64,000 nucleotides of DNA. Origin: an uncultured Streptococcus sp. (GTDB taxonomy: Bacteria; Bacillota; Bacilli; Lactobacillales; Streptococcaceae). How positions within the stretch are numbered: position 1 is the first letter of the stretch; every line of letters starts with the position of its first letter. The notes under the pieces are model-generated. The model ran no database searches. It was given only the letters and a program-made list of their open reading frames with translations, and had not been told where the DNA came from. Of this stretch, positions 37,812-47,964 are shown piece after piece. Position numbers and translations under genes: made by a program. Location of the stretch: contig CAKPVT010000004.1 of NCBI GenBank assembly GCA_934196125.1, positions 1-64,000 of the forward strand, read 5' to 3'.

Positions 37812-38312
37812 ATGAAACTTTCTTGTACATTTGAAGATAATATTTTGCCAGATGTTTATGCTAAGAAAGCAAAGGTACAAGTAAAGGGAAATGCAGTGAT
37901 TTCTTTTCCGTTTACGATTGAAAATGTTCCTGAAAAGATGAAAAGTTTTGCATGGACATTTGTTGATTATGATTCTATTCCTGTCTGCGGTTTTGCTTAT
38001 ATTCATTGGGTTGTTGCCAATGTTTCAGCCGATGTAACAGTGATTTCAGAAGATTTTTCACGTCTAGACAATAAGCATGCACACGGCAAGAATAGCTTAG
38101 TTAGTAAATTACTAAATGAGGATTACTCAGACATTGACGAAGGGTATATGGGACCATATCCACCTGATAAAGACCATATCTATACCCTTACAGTTTATGC
38201 ACTAGATTGTGAATTACCATTGGCAAATGGTTTCTACATGAATGAGCTATTGCATGCTATGGAAGGACATGTGTTAGCAAAAGAAAAACTAGATTTAGTA
38301 GGGAAATACTAA
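37812..38312 (+). CDS. YbhB/YbcL-family phosphatidylethanolamine-binding-like protein
   Basis: The 166-residue protein belongs to the PEBP/Raf-kinase-inhibitor-like family, with FAWTFVDYDSIPVCGFAYIHWVVANV and GPYPPDKDHIYTLTVYALD forming the conserved ligand pocket. No signal peptide is seen. The bacterial function is unclear. It follows a ribosome site AAAGGAG and is 17 bases from ung. Confidence 0.85.
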   Translation: MKLSCTFEDNILPDVYAKKAKVQVKGNAVISFPFTIENVPEKMKSFAWTFVDYDSIPVCGFAYIHWVVANVSADVTVISEDFSRLDNKHAHGKNSLVSKLLNEDYSDIDEGYMGPYPPDKDHIYTLTVYALDCELPLANGFYMNELLHAMEGHVLAKEKLDLVGKY

Positions 38313-38329
38313 GATAAAAAGGAGTAAAC

Positions 38330-38983
38330 ATGCAACATTCAACTTGGCATGAGTTAATCAAAAAAGAATTGCCAGAGCATTATTTTGGCAAGATAAATCA
38401 ATTTATGGATTATGTTTATCAGCAGGAGTTGATTTACCCACCACGTGAGAAAGTTTTTAATGCCATTCAGACCACTCCGCTAGAGGACGTTAAGGTGGTG
38501 ATTATTGGTCAAGATCCTTATCATGGGCCTAATCAGGCACAGGGATTGTCATTTTCTGTCCCAGAGAATATTCCTGCACCACCGTCTCTTCAAAATATTC
38601 TTAAAGAATTATCAGATGATTTAGGACAACGTGACCATCATGATTTGACACCATGGGCACAGCAAGGGGTGTTGCTTCTAAATGCGTGTTTGACGGTTCC
38701 TGCAGGACGTGCTAATGGCCATGCAGGACAGATTTGGGAGCCTTTTACAGATGCTATCATTAAAGTAGTCAATCAAAAGGAAACGCCAGTTGTCTTTATT
38801 CTTTGGGGTGGATATGCTCGTAAGAAAAAGGCGTTGATTACTAATCCAATTCATCATGTCATTGAAAGTGCACACCCAAGTCCACTTTCGGCATATCGTG
38901 GTTTCTTTGGTAGCCACCCTTTTTCGCAAGCAAATGCTTATTTAACTCAATACGGGCTTGAAGCAATCGATTGGTTAAAATAA
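38330..38983 (+). CDS. ung: Uracil-DNA glycosylase (family 1)
   Basis: The 217-residue repair enzyme removes uracil from DNA. It has the water-activating loop [41 protein letters not shown], and the DNA-intercalation loop [18 protein letters not shown]. Length is typical. It is likely transcribed with the PEBP gene and the broken peptidase gene that follow one another with short gaps. Confidence 0.97.
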   Translation: MQHSTWHELIKKELPEHYFGKINQFMDYVYQQELIYPPREKVFNAIQTTPLEDVKVVIIGQDPYHGPNQAQGLSFSVPENIPAPPSLQNILKELSDDLGQRDHHDLTPWAQQGVLLLNACLTVPAGRANGHAGQIWEPFTDAIIKVVNQKETPVVFILWGGYARKKKALITNPIHHVIESAHPSPLSAYRGFFGSHPFSQANAYLTQYGLEAIDWLK

Positions 38984-38995
38984 TAGGAAAAACAG

Positions 38996-39718
38996 ATGAT
39001 TTATTTTTTAGCAAGTAATCCCATCATTTATGAAAAAAGACGTCTTAATCCCGCAAATGCTTTTGTTAATCTTTTGAAAGAACACCTGCCTAGCAAGTTT
39101 AGCGCTCTTTTTGTATGTTCGGAGCCGAACAATAACACGTTTACAGATCAATATGCTACTGATGTAAAAACGGCTTTTGAAGCCGAAGGCATGACATATG
39201 AAAAATATGCGGTGCTGGATAATCGAACGGCAAATCAGGCTTCCAGCTTGGTAGCTGAGGCGGACTTGATTTTCTTAGCGGGTGGGCATGTGCCTACACA
39301 GAATGCTTTTCTGAATTCAGTTGGTATGCGTGAACTGCTGCAAAGCAGCGATAAACTTGTCATCGACTCAAGTGCAGGTTCTATGAATGCGGCGGAACTT
39401 GTTTATGCACAACCAGAAGAAGCAGGCGAAGCGATTTCAAAAGATTATCAGCGTTTTTTAGCTGGTCTTGGAATTACCCAAGTCCAGTTAATTCCACACT
39501 ATCAATAAACTAAGCATCACATACTTGATGGGCTTCGTGTCTTCGAAGATATTACTTATCCAGATAGTAATGGTCGCTGTTTTTATGCCATTTGTGACGG
39601 TAGTTTTCTGTATGGGAATGGAACTGTTGAAACGATTTACGGTGAAGCTTACCGTATCAAAAATGGTGCATTGTCGCAGATAAATGCTGAAAATGAAACT
39701 TATCAATTTAGAAAGTGA
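38996..39718 (+). pseudogene. Peptidase E-like (S51) protein with an in-frame stop
   Basis: The first 170 residues match the class I glutaminase/peptidase E fold, with the nucleophile elbow VIDSSAGSMNAAEL. A TAA at 39506-39508 interrupts the gene after LIPHYQ. The same frame continues KHHILDGLRVFEDITYPDS…FYAICDGSFLYGNG to a TGA at 39716-39718, which is the expected C-terminal end. One point mutation therefore explains the loss, and a sequencing error or recent mutation is possible. The product would otherwise have about 240 residues. Confidence 0.85.
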
Positions 39719-39725
39719 GTTTAGT

Positions 39726-40997
39726 ATGTTATTAATTAAAAATGGTCGTGTTGTTGATCCAAAATCTGACTTTGATCAGGTTGCAGATGTTCTTGTTGAC
39801 GGCAAAAAAATTATTAAAATTGCTGATTCGATTGAAGAAGCTAGCGCTGAAATCATTGATGCGACAGGGTTTGTTGTAGCACCTGGTTTGGTTGATATTC
39901 ATGTGCATTTTCGTGAACCAGGGCAAACACACAAAGAGGATATTCACACAGGTGCTCTTGCAGCTGCAGCTGGTGGTTTCACTTCTGTTGTTATGATGGC
40001 AAATACCAGTCCAACGATTTCAGATGTAAAAACACTAAAAGAGGTTTTAGCGAGTGCTGCTAAGGAAGATGTGCATGTTTACACAAATGCAACTGTAACG
40101 AAAAACTTTGACGGTCAACATTTGACTGATTTTAAAGCTCTTCTTGAAAATGGTGCACTCAGTTTTTCAGATGACGGTATTCCGCTTCAAAGCACGAAAG
40201 TATTGAAAGAAGCGTTAGATTTGGCGAAAGCGAACAATACTTTTGTTGCCGTTCACGAAGAAGACCCTGAATTGAATGGTATTCTTGGATTTAATGAGCA
40301 TATTGCACGTGATAAATTCCATTTTTGTGGGGCAACAGGTGTGGCAGAATACAGCATGATTGCGCGTGATGTCATGATTGCTTACGACCGTGGCGCGCAT
40401 TTGCATATCCAACATTTATCAAAAGCAGAATCTGTTAAGGTGGTCGAATTCGCTCAACAACTTGGTGCCAATGTTACTGCTGAAGCAGCGCCACAGCATT
40501 TCTCAAAAACAGAAGATTTGCTGTTAATTAAGGGCTCTGCAGCTAAGATGAATCCACCACTTCGTACCGAAAAAGACCGTTTAGCTGTTATCGAAGGTTT
40601 GAAATCTGGTGTCATTTCAGTGATTGCTACTGACCATGCACCACATCACGCAGATGAGAAAAATGTTGATGATATCACAAAAGCCCCATCAGGTATGACA
40701 GGACTTGAGACATCATTGTCACTTGGTTTGACGAATTTAGTAGCGACAGGTGATTTAACTTTGTCTGAATTATTGGCTAAAATGACGATTAATCCGTCAT
40801 CAATGTACAATTTCGATTCAGGGTATTTGGCGGAAAATGGTCCTGCGGATATCGTTATTTTCGCAGATAAGGAAGAACGTATTGTATCAGACCATTTTGC
40901 TTCGAAAGCGTCAAATTCACCATTTATCGGTGAAAAATTACAAGGTGTTGTTAAATATACCATCTGTGACGGTAAAATTGTTTATCAAGCGTCATAA
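39726..40997 (+). CDS. pyrC: Dihydroorotase
   Basis: The 423-residue zinc amidohydrolase closes carbamoyl aspartate to dihydroorotate. It has [18 protein letters not shown] (metal His pair), [26 protein letters not shown] and [10 protein letters not shown] (metal His/Asp). ATG 39726 is chosen because the upstream in-frame ATG at 39684 lies in the preceding gene. It has no PyrR leader of its own, so it probably depends on the upstream unit or a weak local promoter. It marks the left edge of the island. Confidence 0.96.
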   Translation: MLLIKNGRVVDPKSDFDQVADVLVDGKKIIKIADSIEEASAEIIDATGFVVAPGLVDIHVHFREPGQTHKEDIHTGALAAAAGGFTSVVMMANTSPTISDVKTLKEVLASAAKEDVHVYTNATVTKNFDGQHLTDFKALLENGALSFSDDGIPLQSTKVLKEALDLAKANNTFVAVHEEDPELNGILGFNEHIARDKFHFCGATGVAEYSMIARDVMIAYDRGAHLHIQHLSKAESVKVVEFAQQLGANVTAEAAPQHFSKTEDLLLIKGSAAKMNPPLRTEKDRLAVIEGLKSGVISVIATDHAPHHADEKNVDDITKAPSGMTGLETSLSLGLTNLVATGDLTLSELLAKMTINPSSMYNFDSGYLAENGPADIVIFADKEERIVSDHFASKASNSPFIGEKLQGVVKYTICDGKIVYQAS

Positions 40998-41076
40998 AAA
41001 AGCGGACTAGTTTTAGATATCCGAACTAAGGGATTTTCTAAGAGTTGAAAGAATCGGCATAGTCGTGAAATATCGG

Positions 41077-41900
41077 CTATTCCGTTTTTTCTTTGCGTGG
41101 AATCTGAATATCCCCGATAAAATTAAATACGATTTTCAGTTTCTTGGTATCTCTTGACCATAGTTTTTCGTTTTGGTATACATACACCTTTTCAATGAAG
41201 GTTCTGATGATTTCTGCATCCAATTCCTGAATGTCGGTATACCTGTGGACGATTTCGAGAAAGCTATCAACATTAGCGGTTTTCTCTTTAGCATCTGCAA
41301 TAATCGCTTCGAGTACTTTTACACGTTCTTGGAGATCACGCTGCTCAGCCTCATAGGTGGCTGTCATCTTTGTAAAACGCTCATCACTGATTTTGCCTTC
41401 CGCATTATCCTCGAAAAGCTTTTGGATGAAAGAATCTAGTTTACTTATTCTTGCAGTTGCCTGCTCATATTCTTTCTTGCTTTCTCTGATCTCACGCTCT
41501 GCAGCCTAAGTATTTGCCTTAGTAACAAGCTCCACAAATTCAGCTTCATGTTTCTTGGCAAATGCTGTAACCTGTTGAATGGAATATAGAAGTGAAGCTT
41601 CAATATCCACATTCTTGATTTGATGGGATGTACAAGGTGTCTTTTCCTCTTTTTCGATATTTGGCACAAACCATGTATTCTTTATCGTGCGTCCAATCTT
41701 TACATTGAACTTGATATAACTTAGAACCACAATCTGCACAGAATACCATTCCTGAGAGCATTGGCATTTCACCAAGTGGTGTAGGTCTGCGTCTTCCGTC
41801 ACGAATTCGTTGAACTGTATCAAAGATATTCTGGTCGATAATTGCCTCATGTGTATCTTTGAAAATCTGCCACTCAGCTGGGTCGTTCCAAATCTTCAGT
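41077..41900 (-). pseudogene. Large serine recombinase, C-terminal remnant with frameshift and stop
   Basis: The minus strand encodes NDPAEWQIFKDTHEAIID (recombinase domain) and the zinc-ribbon pair MVFCADCGSKLY with a later Cys. After a frameshift near 41640 come HQIKNVDIEASLLYSIQQV and a coiled coil. A TAG at 41506-41508 interrupts it, and the DUF4368-like C-terminus ends at 41077. The catalytic N-terminal resolvase domain is missing, replaced upstream by primase sequence. Such recombinases move integrative elements, so this is the scar of one inserted between pyrC and plsY. Confidence 0.85.
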
Positions 41901-42440
41901 TTCATCTGCATCTAACTCTTCGAGCAAGTCTTCTATAGTCTTAATACCTTTGTGAATTGTGACTTTCGGATTATTTGTGCCAAAGTAAAATCTTGCAGAA
42001 TCCATGACATTCGTATCAAAGTAGGGAAAATGATATTGAATTCTCTGTTTCAGCTTTGCGTACTCCTCAGCAGATGCAATATTGGATGTGGTAAACATGA
42101 CATGATGTCGTTCTCTTGGGCCATATTTACCTTTGGAAATACCGCAACTTTTACTTTGTTGAACAATATAGGTTACATCCTTAAATTTTTCTTCCATTTT
42201 TGCTTTGGTTAGCCAGTCTTTAGGATTCTCCGAGTGGTCATTGTCACAGTCCATACCAACAACATTTGAGCAGATGAAATTCTCTTTACTGCGATAGTTG
42301 TTTTTATACTGGGAAAGAACAAAATCATGGCTGAATGCTTTCTTGAAACTTTCTGCATCTGTACCTTCAATCTCATGTGGATACAGGCAGTTAGTCGGAT
42401 TCTGAAATACATCGCTTGAATAGATTGTTAATTTTTCCAT
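41874..42440 (-). pseudogene. Primase-like protein of a mobile element, N-terminal fragment
   Basis: The 188-residue product matches the N-terminal part of archaeal-eukaryotic-type primase/polymerase proteins found on clostridial and streptococcal integrative elements: NNYRSKENFICSN, VGMDCDNDHSENPKDWL (acidic metal-binding pair) and ARFYFGTNNP. The similarity breaks off after LLEELDADETE, where the reading frame meets recombinase sequence in another frame. A deletion evidently fused the two genes and removed everything between them. Ribosome site AAAGGAGC lies upstream. Confidence 0.75.
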
Positions 42441-42573
42441 TGCATTTTTGCTCCTTTCTGTTGATTTTTCTCATTCCCACAATCATTTGCGCCACCTCCT
42501 TCCGTGTCTCTGATAGTGAAAGGACATGAAACATAGTTTTAAGAACCTACTTTTCAAAATTTCTTATCCTCAC

Positions 42574-42700
42574 AAGTTACAGTCAAAGAAAAATGCTTGT
42601 TTTTCCCCCTTCAAGGAAATAATTTTTTTCTGTTCCAACTCGGGACTGCGTTCACATCCCTCTAAGTAACAGGCAAAAGAAAACGCCTGTCTTTTAACTT
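42574..42700. repeat. Two imperfect direct repeats with hairpin potential
   Basis: AAGTTACAGTCAAAGAAAAA (from 42574) and AAGTAACAGGCAAAAGAAAA (from 42664) begin two related ~55-base units 90 bases apart. The second contains ACAGGC-N10-GCCTGT followed by CTTTT. They lie in the 446-bp gap between the primase fragment and the XRE gene, which holds no other feature apart from the XRE promoter. Confidence 0.5.
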
Positions 42701-42841
42701 CTCAGAAAAAATTTTTTTAAAATTCCTTCCTAACTAGTAGCCTTGGGAAGAGCATCAAAAGGACGTTTTTGAAGAATAAAATAAAAAATTCTCCAAGTCA
42801 TACAGACCGGAGAATAGGCAGTAGAAATATTCATAATTTCA

Positions 42842-42850
42842 TGCTATAAT
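42842..42850 (+). promoter_or_regulatory. Extended -10 promoter of the restriction-modification operon
   Basis: TGCTATAAT is an extended -10 (TG-N-TATAAT) about 37 bases before the XRE ATG. No strong -35 is visible. Confidence 0.6.
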
Positions 42851-42886
42851 AATGCTATATTATTGAAAGTTATAAAGGAGATGCGA

Positions 42887-43120
42887 ATGATACTTCCAGA
42901 AGAAATAAAAAGACTCAGAACACGCTGTTTTCTGACGCAGGAAGACTTTGCCAAGAAATTAGGTGTGGCATTTTCTACTATAAATCGTTGGGAACAAGGC
43001 AAATCAAAACCGAACCTTGTTGCGATGAAGAATATAAAAGCCTTTTGCGAGGAGAACGATATCCCATATGCAGATATTGAGGAAGCTTGGCTAGATTATA
43101 AAGTTGGAGGAACTCTATAA
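42887..43120 (+). CDS. XRE-family regulator of the restriction-modification operon
   Basis: The 77-residue protein is essentially one helix-turn-helix domain (LTQEDFAKKLGVAFSTINRWEQGKSKPN). I chose ATG 42887 because AAAGGAG sits seven bases upstream. Its stop overlaps the start of the methylase-nuclease gene by one base (TAATG). Position and size fit a controller protein that times expression of the restriction system; this role is inferred. Confidence 0.85.
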   Translation: MILPEEIKRLRTRCFLTQEDFAKKLGVAFSTINRWEQGKSKPNLVAMKNIKAFCEENDIPYADIEEAWLDYKVGGTL

Positions 43121-46100
43121 TGATAACAAAGTCTAATTTGAAGAATATGCTAAAGTCAGCAGGTTTTAGTGATGCTTCTAAAGATAAATACGAAAAAAAC
43201 TATCCGCCTTTTGATTGCTCTATCATAGTGGATTTTAGAAATGAAAAAATAATTTATCCAAAAGATAAAGGATTTAAGGTTAATGTAGCAACTACAACAA
43301 ATTTCTCTGAGCCAGAAAACTTTGTTGTGTTAGAATGCGTTAACCGACTTCTTGATAAGGGGTACAGACCTGAAAATATTGAGCTTGAGCGTACTTGGAC
43401 ACTTGGACATGAGCAAAAAAGTGGACGAGCAGATATTTGTGTATCTGATGAAAAGGGGAAAATGCTGTTCATTGTTGAATGTAAGACATATGGTTCTGAA
43501 TATAACAAAGAGAAGAAAAATATTCTTTACAACGGAGGACAATTAATATCTTATTGGCAGCAAGAACGTGGCTGTAGATGGTTAGTATTATATGCATCAA
43601 ATTTTAATGGTAATAATGAAATTGAATATTCTACAGACAGCATTGATTGTTCGGATGATGAAAATATTTTAAACCTTGCTAAGAAGGATTCTTCTATTCT
43701 TCTTTATAAGAATGCACATACTGTCCCAGAACTTTATGAAGTATGGAAAGAAACATATGAACAAAGATTTAGTGGTGACATTATTTTCAGAGATGATTCA
43801 GTTGCTTATGATATTGGCGTAAAGCCTTTAAGAAAAAAGGATTTAAAAGATTTTTCGGAAAATAATAAGATTGTAAATCGTTTTGAGGAAATTCTCCGCC
43901 ATAACAATGTTTCTGACAAGGAAAATGCATTTAATCGACTTATAGCTTTATTTATCTGTAAATTAGTAGATGAGATACAAAAAACAGATAATGACACTGT
44001 TGAATTTCAGTATAAAGTTGGCACTGATACATACGAATCTCTACAAGATAGACTTCAACGACTTCATAAGGAAGGTATGGAAAAGTTCATGCGTGAAGAG
44101 ATTTTCTATGTGTCAGATGACTATGCTGAAAATCTTGTAAAGCAGTACACAAAGCAGAAAAGAGTAAAAATGATTGAAGAATTGAGGAATACCCTTCGTA
44201 TCCTTAAATTCTATACAAATAATGATTTTGCCTTTAAAGATGTTCATAACGAAGAACTTTTCTATCAAAATGGTAAAATCCTAGTTGAGATGGTACAGTT
44301 ATTTCAGGATTATAGAATAATTGGTTCTGCCGATGTACAGATGCTCGGAGATTTATTTGAACAATTGCTAAACAAGGGATTCAAGCAAAATGAAGGTCAA
44401 TTTTTTACTCCTACCCCTATCACACGCTTTATATGGGATAGCCTTCCTTTAGAACAAATAATGACAAAAGCAGATGGTATTGAATATCCGAAAATGATCG
44501 ATTATGCATGTGGAGCCGGACATTTTTTAACGGAAGGATTTGAAGCAGTAGAAGTCTGTGCTAATGCAATAAATAATAGTGCAAAATCATCTAATCAATG
44601 GGTTGAAAAAAAGATATTTGGTATTGAAAAGGATTATAGATTAGCAAGAGTTTCTAAAATATCTTTATTTATGCACGGCGCAGGAGACGGAAATATAATC
44701 TTTGGTGATGGACTTGAAAATTATCCTGATAAGGAAATTACTCCAAAATCATTTGATATCCTCGTGGCTAATCCTCCGTATTCAGTAAAGGCCTTTAAGC
44801 CTCACTTGAAGTTATCAAATAATCAGTTGAACATTTTAGAAAAGATCTCAAATGATGGTTCAGAGATTGAAACATTATTTGTGGAAAGAATATCACAGTT
44901 ATTAAAACCAAACGGAGTTGCTGCTGTAGTTCTACCAAGCAGCATCTTAAATAAGGAGGACAAAAGTTTTATCGCAGCACGTGAATCTCTTCTTAAGAAT
45001 TTTAATATTATTGCCATTGCAACCTTAGGAAGTAAAACTTTTGGAGCTACTGGTACCAATACGGTTATTCTTTTCTTGCAGAAATTCAATGAGCCGCCAA
45101 AACGCACAGACATGGTTTTGGATAGTGTTGAAGCTATACTTTCCAATGCTAACACTGATGGTTGGGAAGACGAATCTATTTTAAGAGGATATCTAAAGAA
45201 AATAGGTGTAAAGAAGGATACTTATGATAGATTCCTATCAAAAAATGAAGAGTATACTATCTGGAAGGACGATAATTACTTCAGTCAGTATTACAATGAA
45301 TTTGTGAATTCAACAGAATACACTAAGAAGAGTAAGCAGAAAACTTTCTTGAAGTTGTCTGAAGTAGAAAAGAAAAAATGGTTTAATCAAAAATTCTATG
45401 AATATGCTTTTTCTGTTGAACAGGAAAAATTATTCTATTACTCATTGGTTTATAACCAAGATACACTGATAATTTCGGCTCCGGATGAAAATAAGGAACA
45501 GGAGAAGTTTCTAGGATATAAATGGAGTAACAGAAAAGGACAAGAAGGGATTCAGGTGATAAAGGCCGGTGGATGCTTATATAATGCATCCGATCGTGGT
45601 GACAACAATTCTATTGCAGGACTTATTAGGAATGCTTTCTCTGATGAAGATGAATTTGATGTTGATGGATTAGAACACTACTATTATCGTTTGAGATTAC
45701 AAGATATGCTTGATTTTTCCGGAACAACATTTAATAAGACTATTAAAACTACTCCAACAAGAGTGCTTAAAGATATTCCGGGGCTTACAAATTATAAATT
45801 ATCCGATAAAAAATTCTTTGATTTAAGTATTGGAAATCGTGTTCTTTCCGATGAAGTGGTTGATAATGGAAGTACTCCTATCTATAGTGCAAATGTATTT
45901 GAGGAGTTTGGACGAATTAACAAGCAAAATATCACCGATTTTTCTGTGCCTTCTATTCTATGGGGAATCGATGGTGATTGGATGGTAAATTTTCTACCTG
46001 CCAACAAACCATTCTATCCAACTGACCATTGTGGCGTTTTACGAATAAAAACGGATGATATTCTGCCCAAATATATGGCATTAGCACTTAAGGTAGAAGG

Positions 46101-46899
46101 TGAATTTGAGAGGTTTTCTCGTAGCAATAGAGCATCTGCACAGAGAATTGCGAATTTAATTATTCAAGTTCCCTCTGTAGCTGACCAACAGAAAGTTGTT
46201 GATGAGATTGAAGCTATTGATAAGAAAATTACTGATGAGCAAGCCATAATAACAGAACAATCTGAGAAGGTTAAATCCAAATTTGTCGAAATGTTTGGTG
46301 ACAAAAATAAAGATGTTCAACAGCTTACAGTATCGGATGTCAAATCAATTGTTACTAAGGGGGCAACTCCAACAACTTTAGGTTATAAATTCGATGTAAA
46401 TGGCACAATTAATTTCATTAAGGTCGAAAATATTACTGATAATGGAGATTTCTTAGGCCCATTTGATAAAATATCTGAAGAATGTAATTTAGCTATGTTA
46501 CGTTCTGAATTGCAGGCGGAAGATATTTTGGTTTCAATTGCAGGTACTCTAGGGAAAACTGCAATAGTAGATGAAGGAATACTCCCCGCAAATACTAATC
46601 AAGCAGTAGCTATTATAAGATTAGATAAGAGCAAAAGCATACTACCTGAATATCTTTACTATTATTTGAAACAGGATTCTGCTTTTTCACAGTTTGACGA
46701 CATGAAGAAAATTGCAAATAGAGCAAATTTATCATTAGAAAATATTGATAATATAAAAATACCTAACTATAGTAAAGAACTACAACTTGAGTTTATAAAC
46801 TATGCTAAATCCTGCGACAAATTGAAATTTGAAGCACAAGAAAGATTAGAAGAACTAAAGGCAACACGTGAAAGCCTTATAGACAAATACTTTAGATAA
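43120..46899 (+). CDS. Single-chain restriction-modification enzyme: nuclease, N6-adenine methylase and specificity domains
   Basis: This 1259-residue protein is a fusion. Residues ~90-170 form a PD-(D/E)xK nuclease like the HsdR N-terminus (D105, E120-C-K122). Residues ~420-690 form an HsdM-type methylase: FFTPTPITRF, SAM site DYACGAGHFLTE (461-472), catalytic NPPY (551-554). Residues ~870-1259 resemble HsdS, with two target-recognition domains joined by a helix containing KSKFVEMFGD. No helicase motifs are present, so it is best seen as a type IIG-like enzyme. The second recognition domain lies between repeats shared with a silent cassette downstream. Confidence 0.9.
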   Translation: MITKSNLKNMLKSAGFSDASKDKYEKNYPPFDCSIIVDFRNEKIIYPKDKGFKVNVATTTNFSEPENFVVLECVNRLLDKGYRPENIELERTWTLGHEQKSGRADICVSDEKGKMLFIVECKTYGSEYNKEKKNILYNGGQLISYWQQERGCRWLVLYASNFNGNNEIEYSTDSIDCSDDENILNLAKKDSSILLYKNAHTVPELYEVWKETYEQRFSGDIIFRDDSVAYDIGVKPLRKKDLKDFSENNKIVNRFEEILRHNNVSDKENAFNRLIALFICKLVDEIQKTDNDTVEFQYKVGTDTYESLQDRLQRLHKEGMEKFMREEIFYVSDDYAENLVKQYTKQKRVKMIEELRNTLRILKFYTNNDFAFKDVHNEELFYQNGKILVEMVQLFQDYRIIGSADVQMLGDLFEQLLNKGFKQNEGQFFTPTPITRFIWDSLPLEQIMTKADGIEYPKMIDYACGAGHFLTEGFEAVEVCANAINNSAKSSNQWVEKKIFGIEKDYRLARVSKISLFMHGAGDGNIIFGDGLENYPDKEITPKSFDILVANPPYSVKAFKPHLKLSNNQLNILEKISNDGSEIETLFVERISQLLKPNGVAAVVLPSSILNKEDKSFIAARESLLKNFNIIAIATLGSKTFGATGTNTVILFLQKFNEPPKRTDMVLDSVEAILSNANTDGWEDESILRGYLKKIGVKKDTYDRFLSKNEEYTIWKDDNYFSQYYNEFVNSTEYTKKSKQKTFLKLSEVEKKKWFNQKFYEYAFSVEQEKLFYYSLVYNQDTLIISAPDENKEQEKFLGYKWSNRKGQEGIQVIKAGGCLYNASDRGDNNSIAGLIRNAFSDEDEFDVDGLEHYYYRLRLQDMLDFSGTTFNKTIKTTPTRVLKDIPGLTNYKLSDKKFFDLSIGNRVLSDEVVDNGSTPIYSANVFEEFGRINKQNITDFSVPSILWGIDGDWMVNFLPANKPFYPTDHCGVLRIKTDDILPKYMALALKVEGEFERFSRSNRASAQRIANLIIQVPSVADQQKVVDEIEAIDKKITDEQAIITEQSEKVKSKFVEMFGDKNKDVQQLTVSDVKSIVTKGATPTTLGYKFDVNGTINFIKVENITDNGDFLGPFDKISEECNLAMLRSELQAEDILVSIAGTLGKTAIVDEGILPANTNQAVAIIRLDKSKSILPEYLYYYLKQDSAFSQFDDMKKIANRANLSLENIDNIKIPNYSKELQLEFINYAKSCDKLKFEAQERLEELKATRESLIDKYFR
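46273..46297 (+). repeat. 25-bp direct repeat, copy in the expressed specificity domain
   Basis: The 25 bases from AAATCC to ATGTTTG are identical to 47940-47964. They encode part of KSKFVEMF in the linker before the second recognition domain. With one flanking G, the sequence is an imperfect dyad centred on TCGA (CCAAA…TTTGG), the form expected of a tyrosine-recombinase crossover site. Confidence 0.9.
46810..46835 (+). repeat. 26-bp direct repeat closing the expressed cassette
   Basis: TCCTGCGA-C-AAATTGAAATTTGAAGC matches 48403-48428 with a single mismatch. It encodes SCDKLKFEA at the end of the second recognition domain, so the cassette is bracketed on both sides. Confidence 0.85.
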
Positions 46900-46958
46900 A
46901 AAAGAAGGCCTGATATTACCTGTATTCCTTTTCAAAAATATTTTAAGGAGGTTTTATT

Positions 46959-47936
46959 ATGAAAAAGGAATTGATAAATACTATCGAACAGGGAATGTTA
47001 GGCATTTTAAATAATGAGCAACTTGCAAAATTACACGAAGTTTTGGAATTAAGCTTTACAATGTTTGCTGAAAACGGAGGTGATTCACAACAATCTAATG
47101 ACGAACTTTTAAAGCTATTTTTATCGGCTAAGCAAGTAGAAGGTTGTTCAGAAAGATCATTGAAATATTACAGAACCACTCTGTCTAAGATGATTGTAAA
47201 AATAGATAAATCTGTAAGACAAGTTGAAACTAATGATATCAGAGCGTACATTTCGGATTACGAAAATGAAAGTAATGCCGGAAAAGTGACACTTGATAAT
47301 ATCAGAAGAATCATTTCAAGCTTTTTTGCATGGCTTGAGGACGAGAATTATATTGTGAAAAGTCCTGCAAGAAGAATCCATAAGATAAGGGTTGGTAAGA
47401 CCGTTAAAGATGTGTATTCTGATGAGGAATTGGAGCAAATGAGGGACGCATGTACTAATTCACGCGATCTTGCCATTATTGATGTTCTTTCTTCCACAGG
47501 GATTCGTGTAGGAGAATTGGTTAATCTTAATATAGAAGATGTTGATTTTGAAAAACGTGAATGCGTAGTTTTGGGTAAGGGCAATAAGCAGAGAAAAGTC
47601 TACTTTGATGCTAGAACTAAAATACATTTGTATGATTATATTGCCAGCAGACACGATGAAACTACAGCTCTGTTTGTATCTTTGAATAATCCACACAATA
47701 GGCTATCAATACGCGGCATAGAGACTATTTTGCATAAAGTTGGATCTAATTTAAAATCCACAAAAGTGCATCCACACAAATTCAGACGCACACTGGCTAC
47801 GAAAGCCATTGATAAAGGAATGCCTATAGAACAAGTACAAGTACTGTTAGGGCATTCTCAAATTGATACCACACTTAGATATGCTATGGTTAATCAGAAT
47901 AATGTCAAAGCTTCACATCATAAGTATATAGGTTGA
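46959..47936 (+). CDS. Tyrosine recombinase, probable specificity-switching enzyme
   Basis: The 325-residue integrase has an N-terminal SAM-like core-binding domain (about residues 50-135) and a catalytic domain. All active-site residues are in view: STGIRVGELVNL (Arg), a Lys in VLGKGNKQRKV, HPHKFRRTLATK (His and Arg), LLGHSQIDTTLRYA (His and nucleophile Tyr). It has its own strong ribosome site (AAGGAGG). It lies exactly between the expressed and silent cassettes, and its stop is three bases before a copy of the 25-bp repeat. It resembles recombinases that shuffle type I specificity genes. Confidence 0.9.
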   Translation: MKKELINTIEQGMLGILNNEQLAKLHEVLELSFTMFAENGGDSQQSNDELLKLFLSAKQVEGCSERSLKYYRTTLSKMIVKIDKSVRQVETNDIRAYISDYENESNAGKVTLDNIRRIISSFFAWLEDENYIVKSPARRIHKIRVGKTVKDVYSDEELEQMRDACTNSRDLAIIDVLSSTGIRVGELVNLNIEDVDFEKRECVVLGKGNKQRKVYFDARTKIHLYDYIASRHDETTALFVSLNNPHNRLSIRGIETILHKVGSNLKSTKVHPHKFRRTLATKAIDKGMPIEQVQVLLGHSQIDTTLRYAMVNQNNVKASHHKYIG

Positions 47937-47939
47937 TTC

Positions 47940-47964
47940 AAATCCAAATTTGTCGAAATGTTTG
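47940..47964 (+). repeat. 25-bp direct repeat, copy at the silent cassette
   Basis: Identical to 46273-46297 and in the same orientation. In the frame that matches the expressed gene it reads KSKFVEMF and leads straight into the silent recognition domain. Confidence 0.9.

Noticed and set aside
42574..42700. Repeats considered as a CRISPR array
   Set aside because: There are only two imperfect units with an A/T-rich interval and no cas genes nearby.
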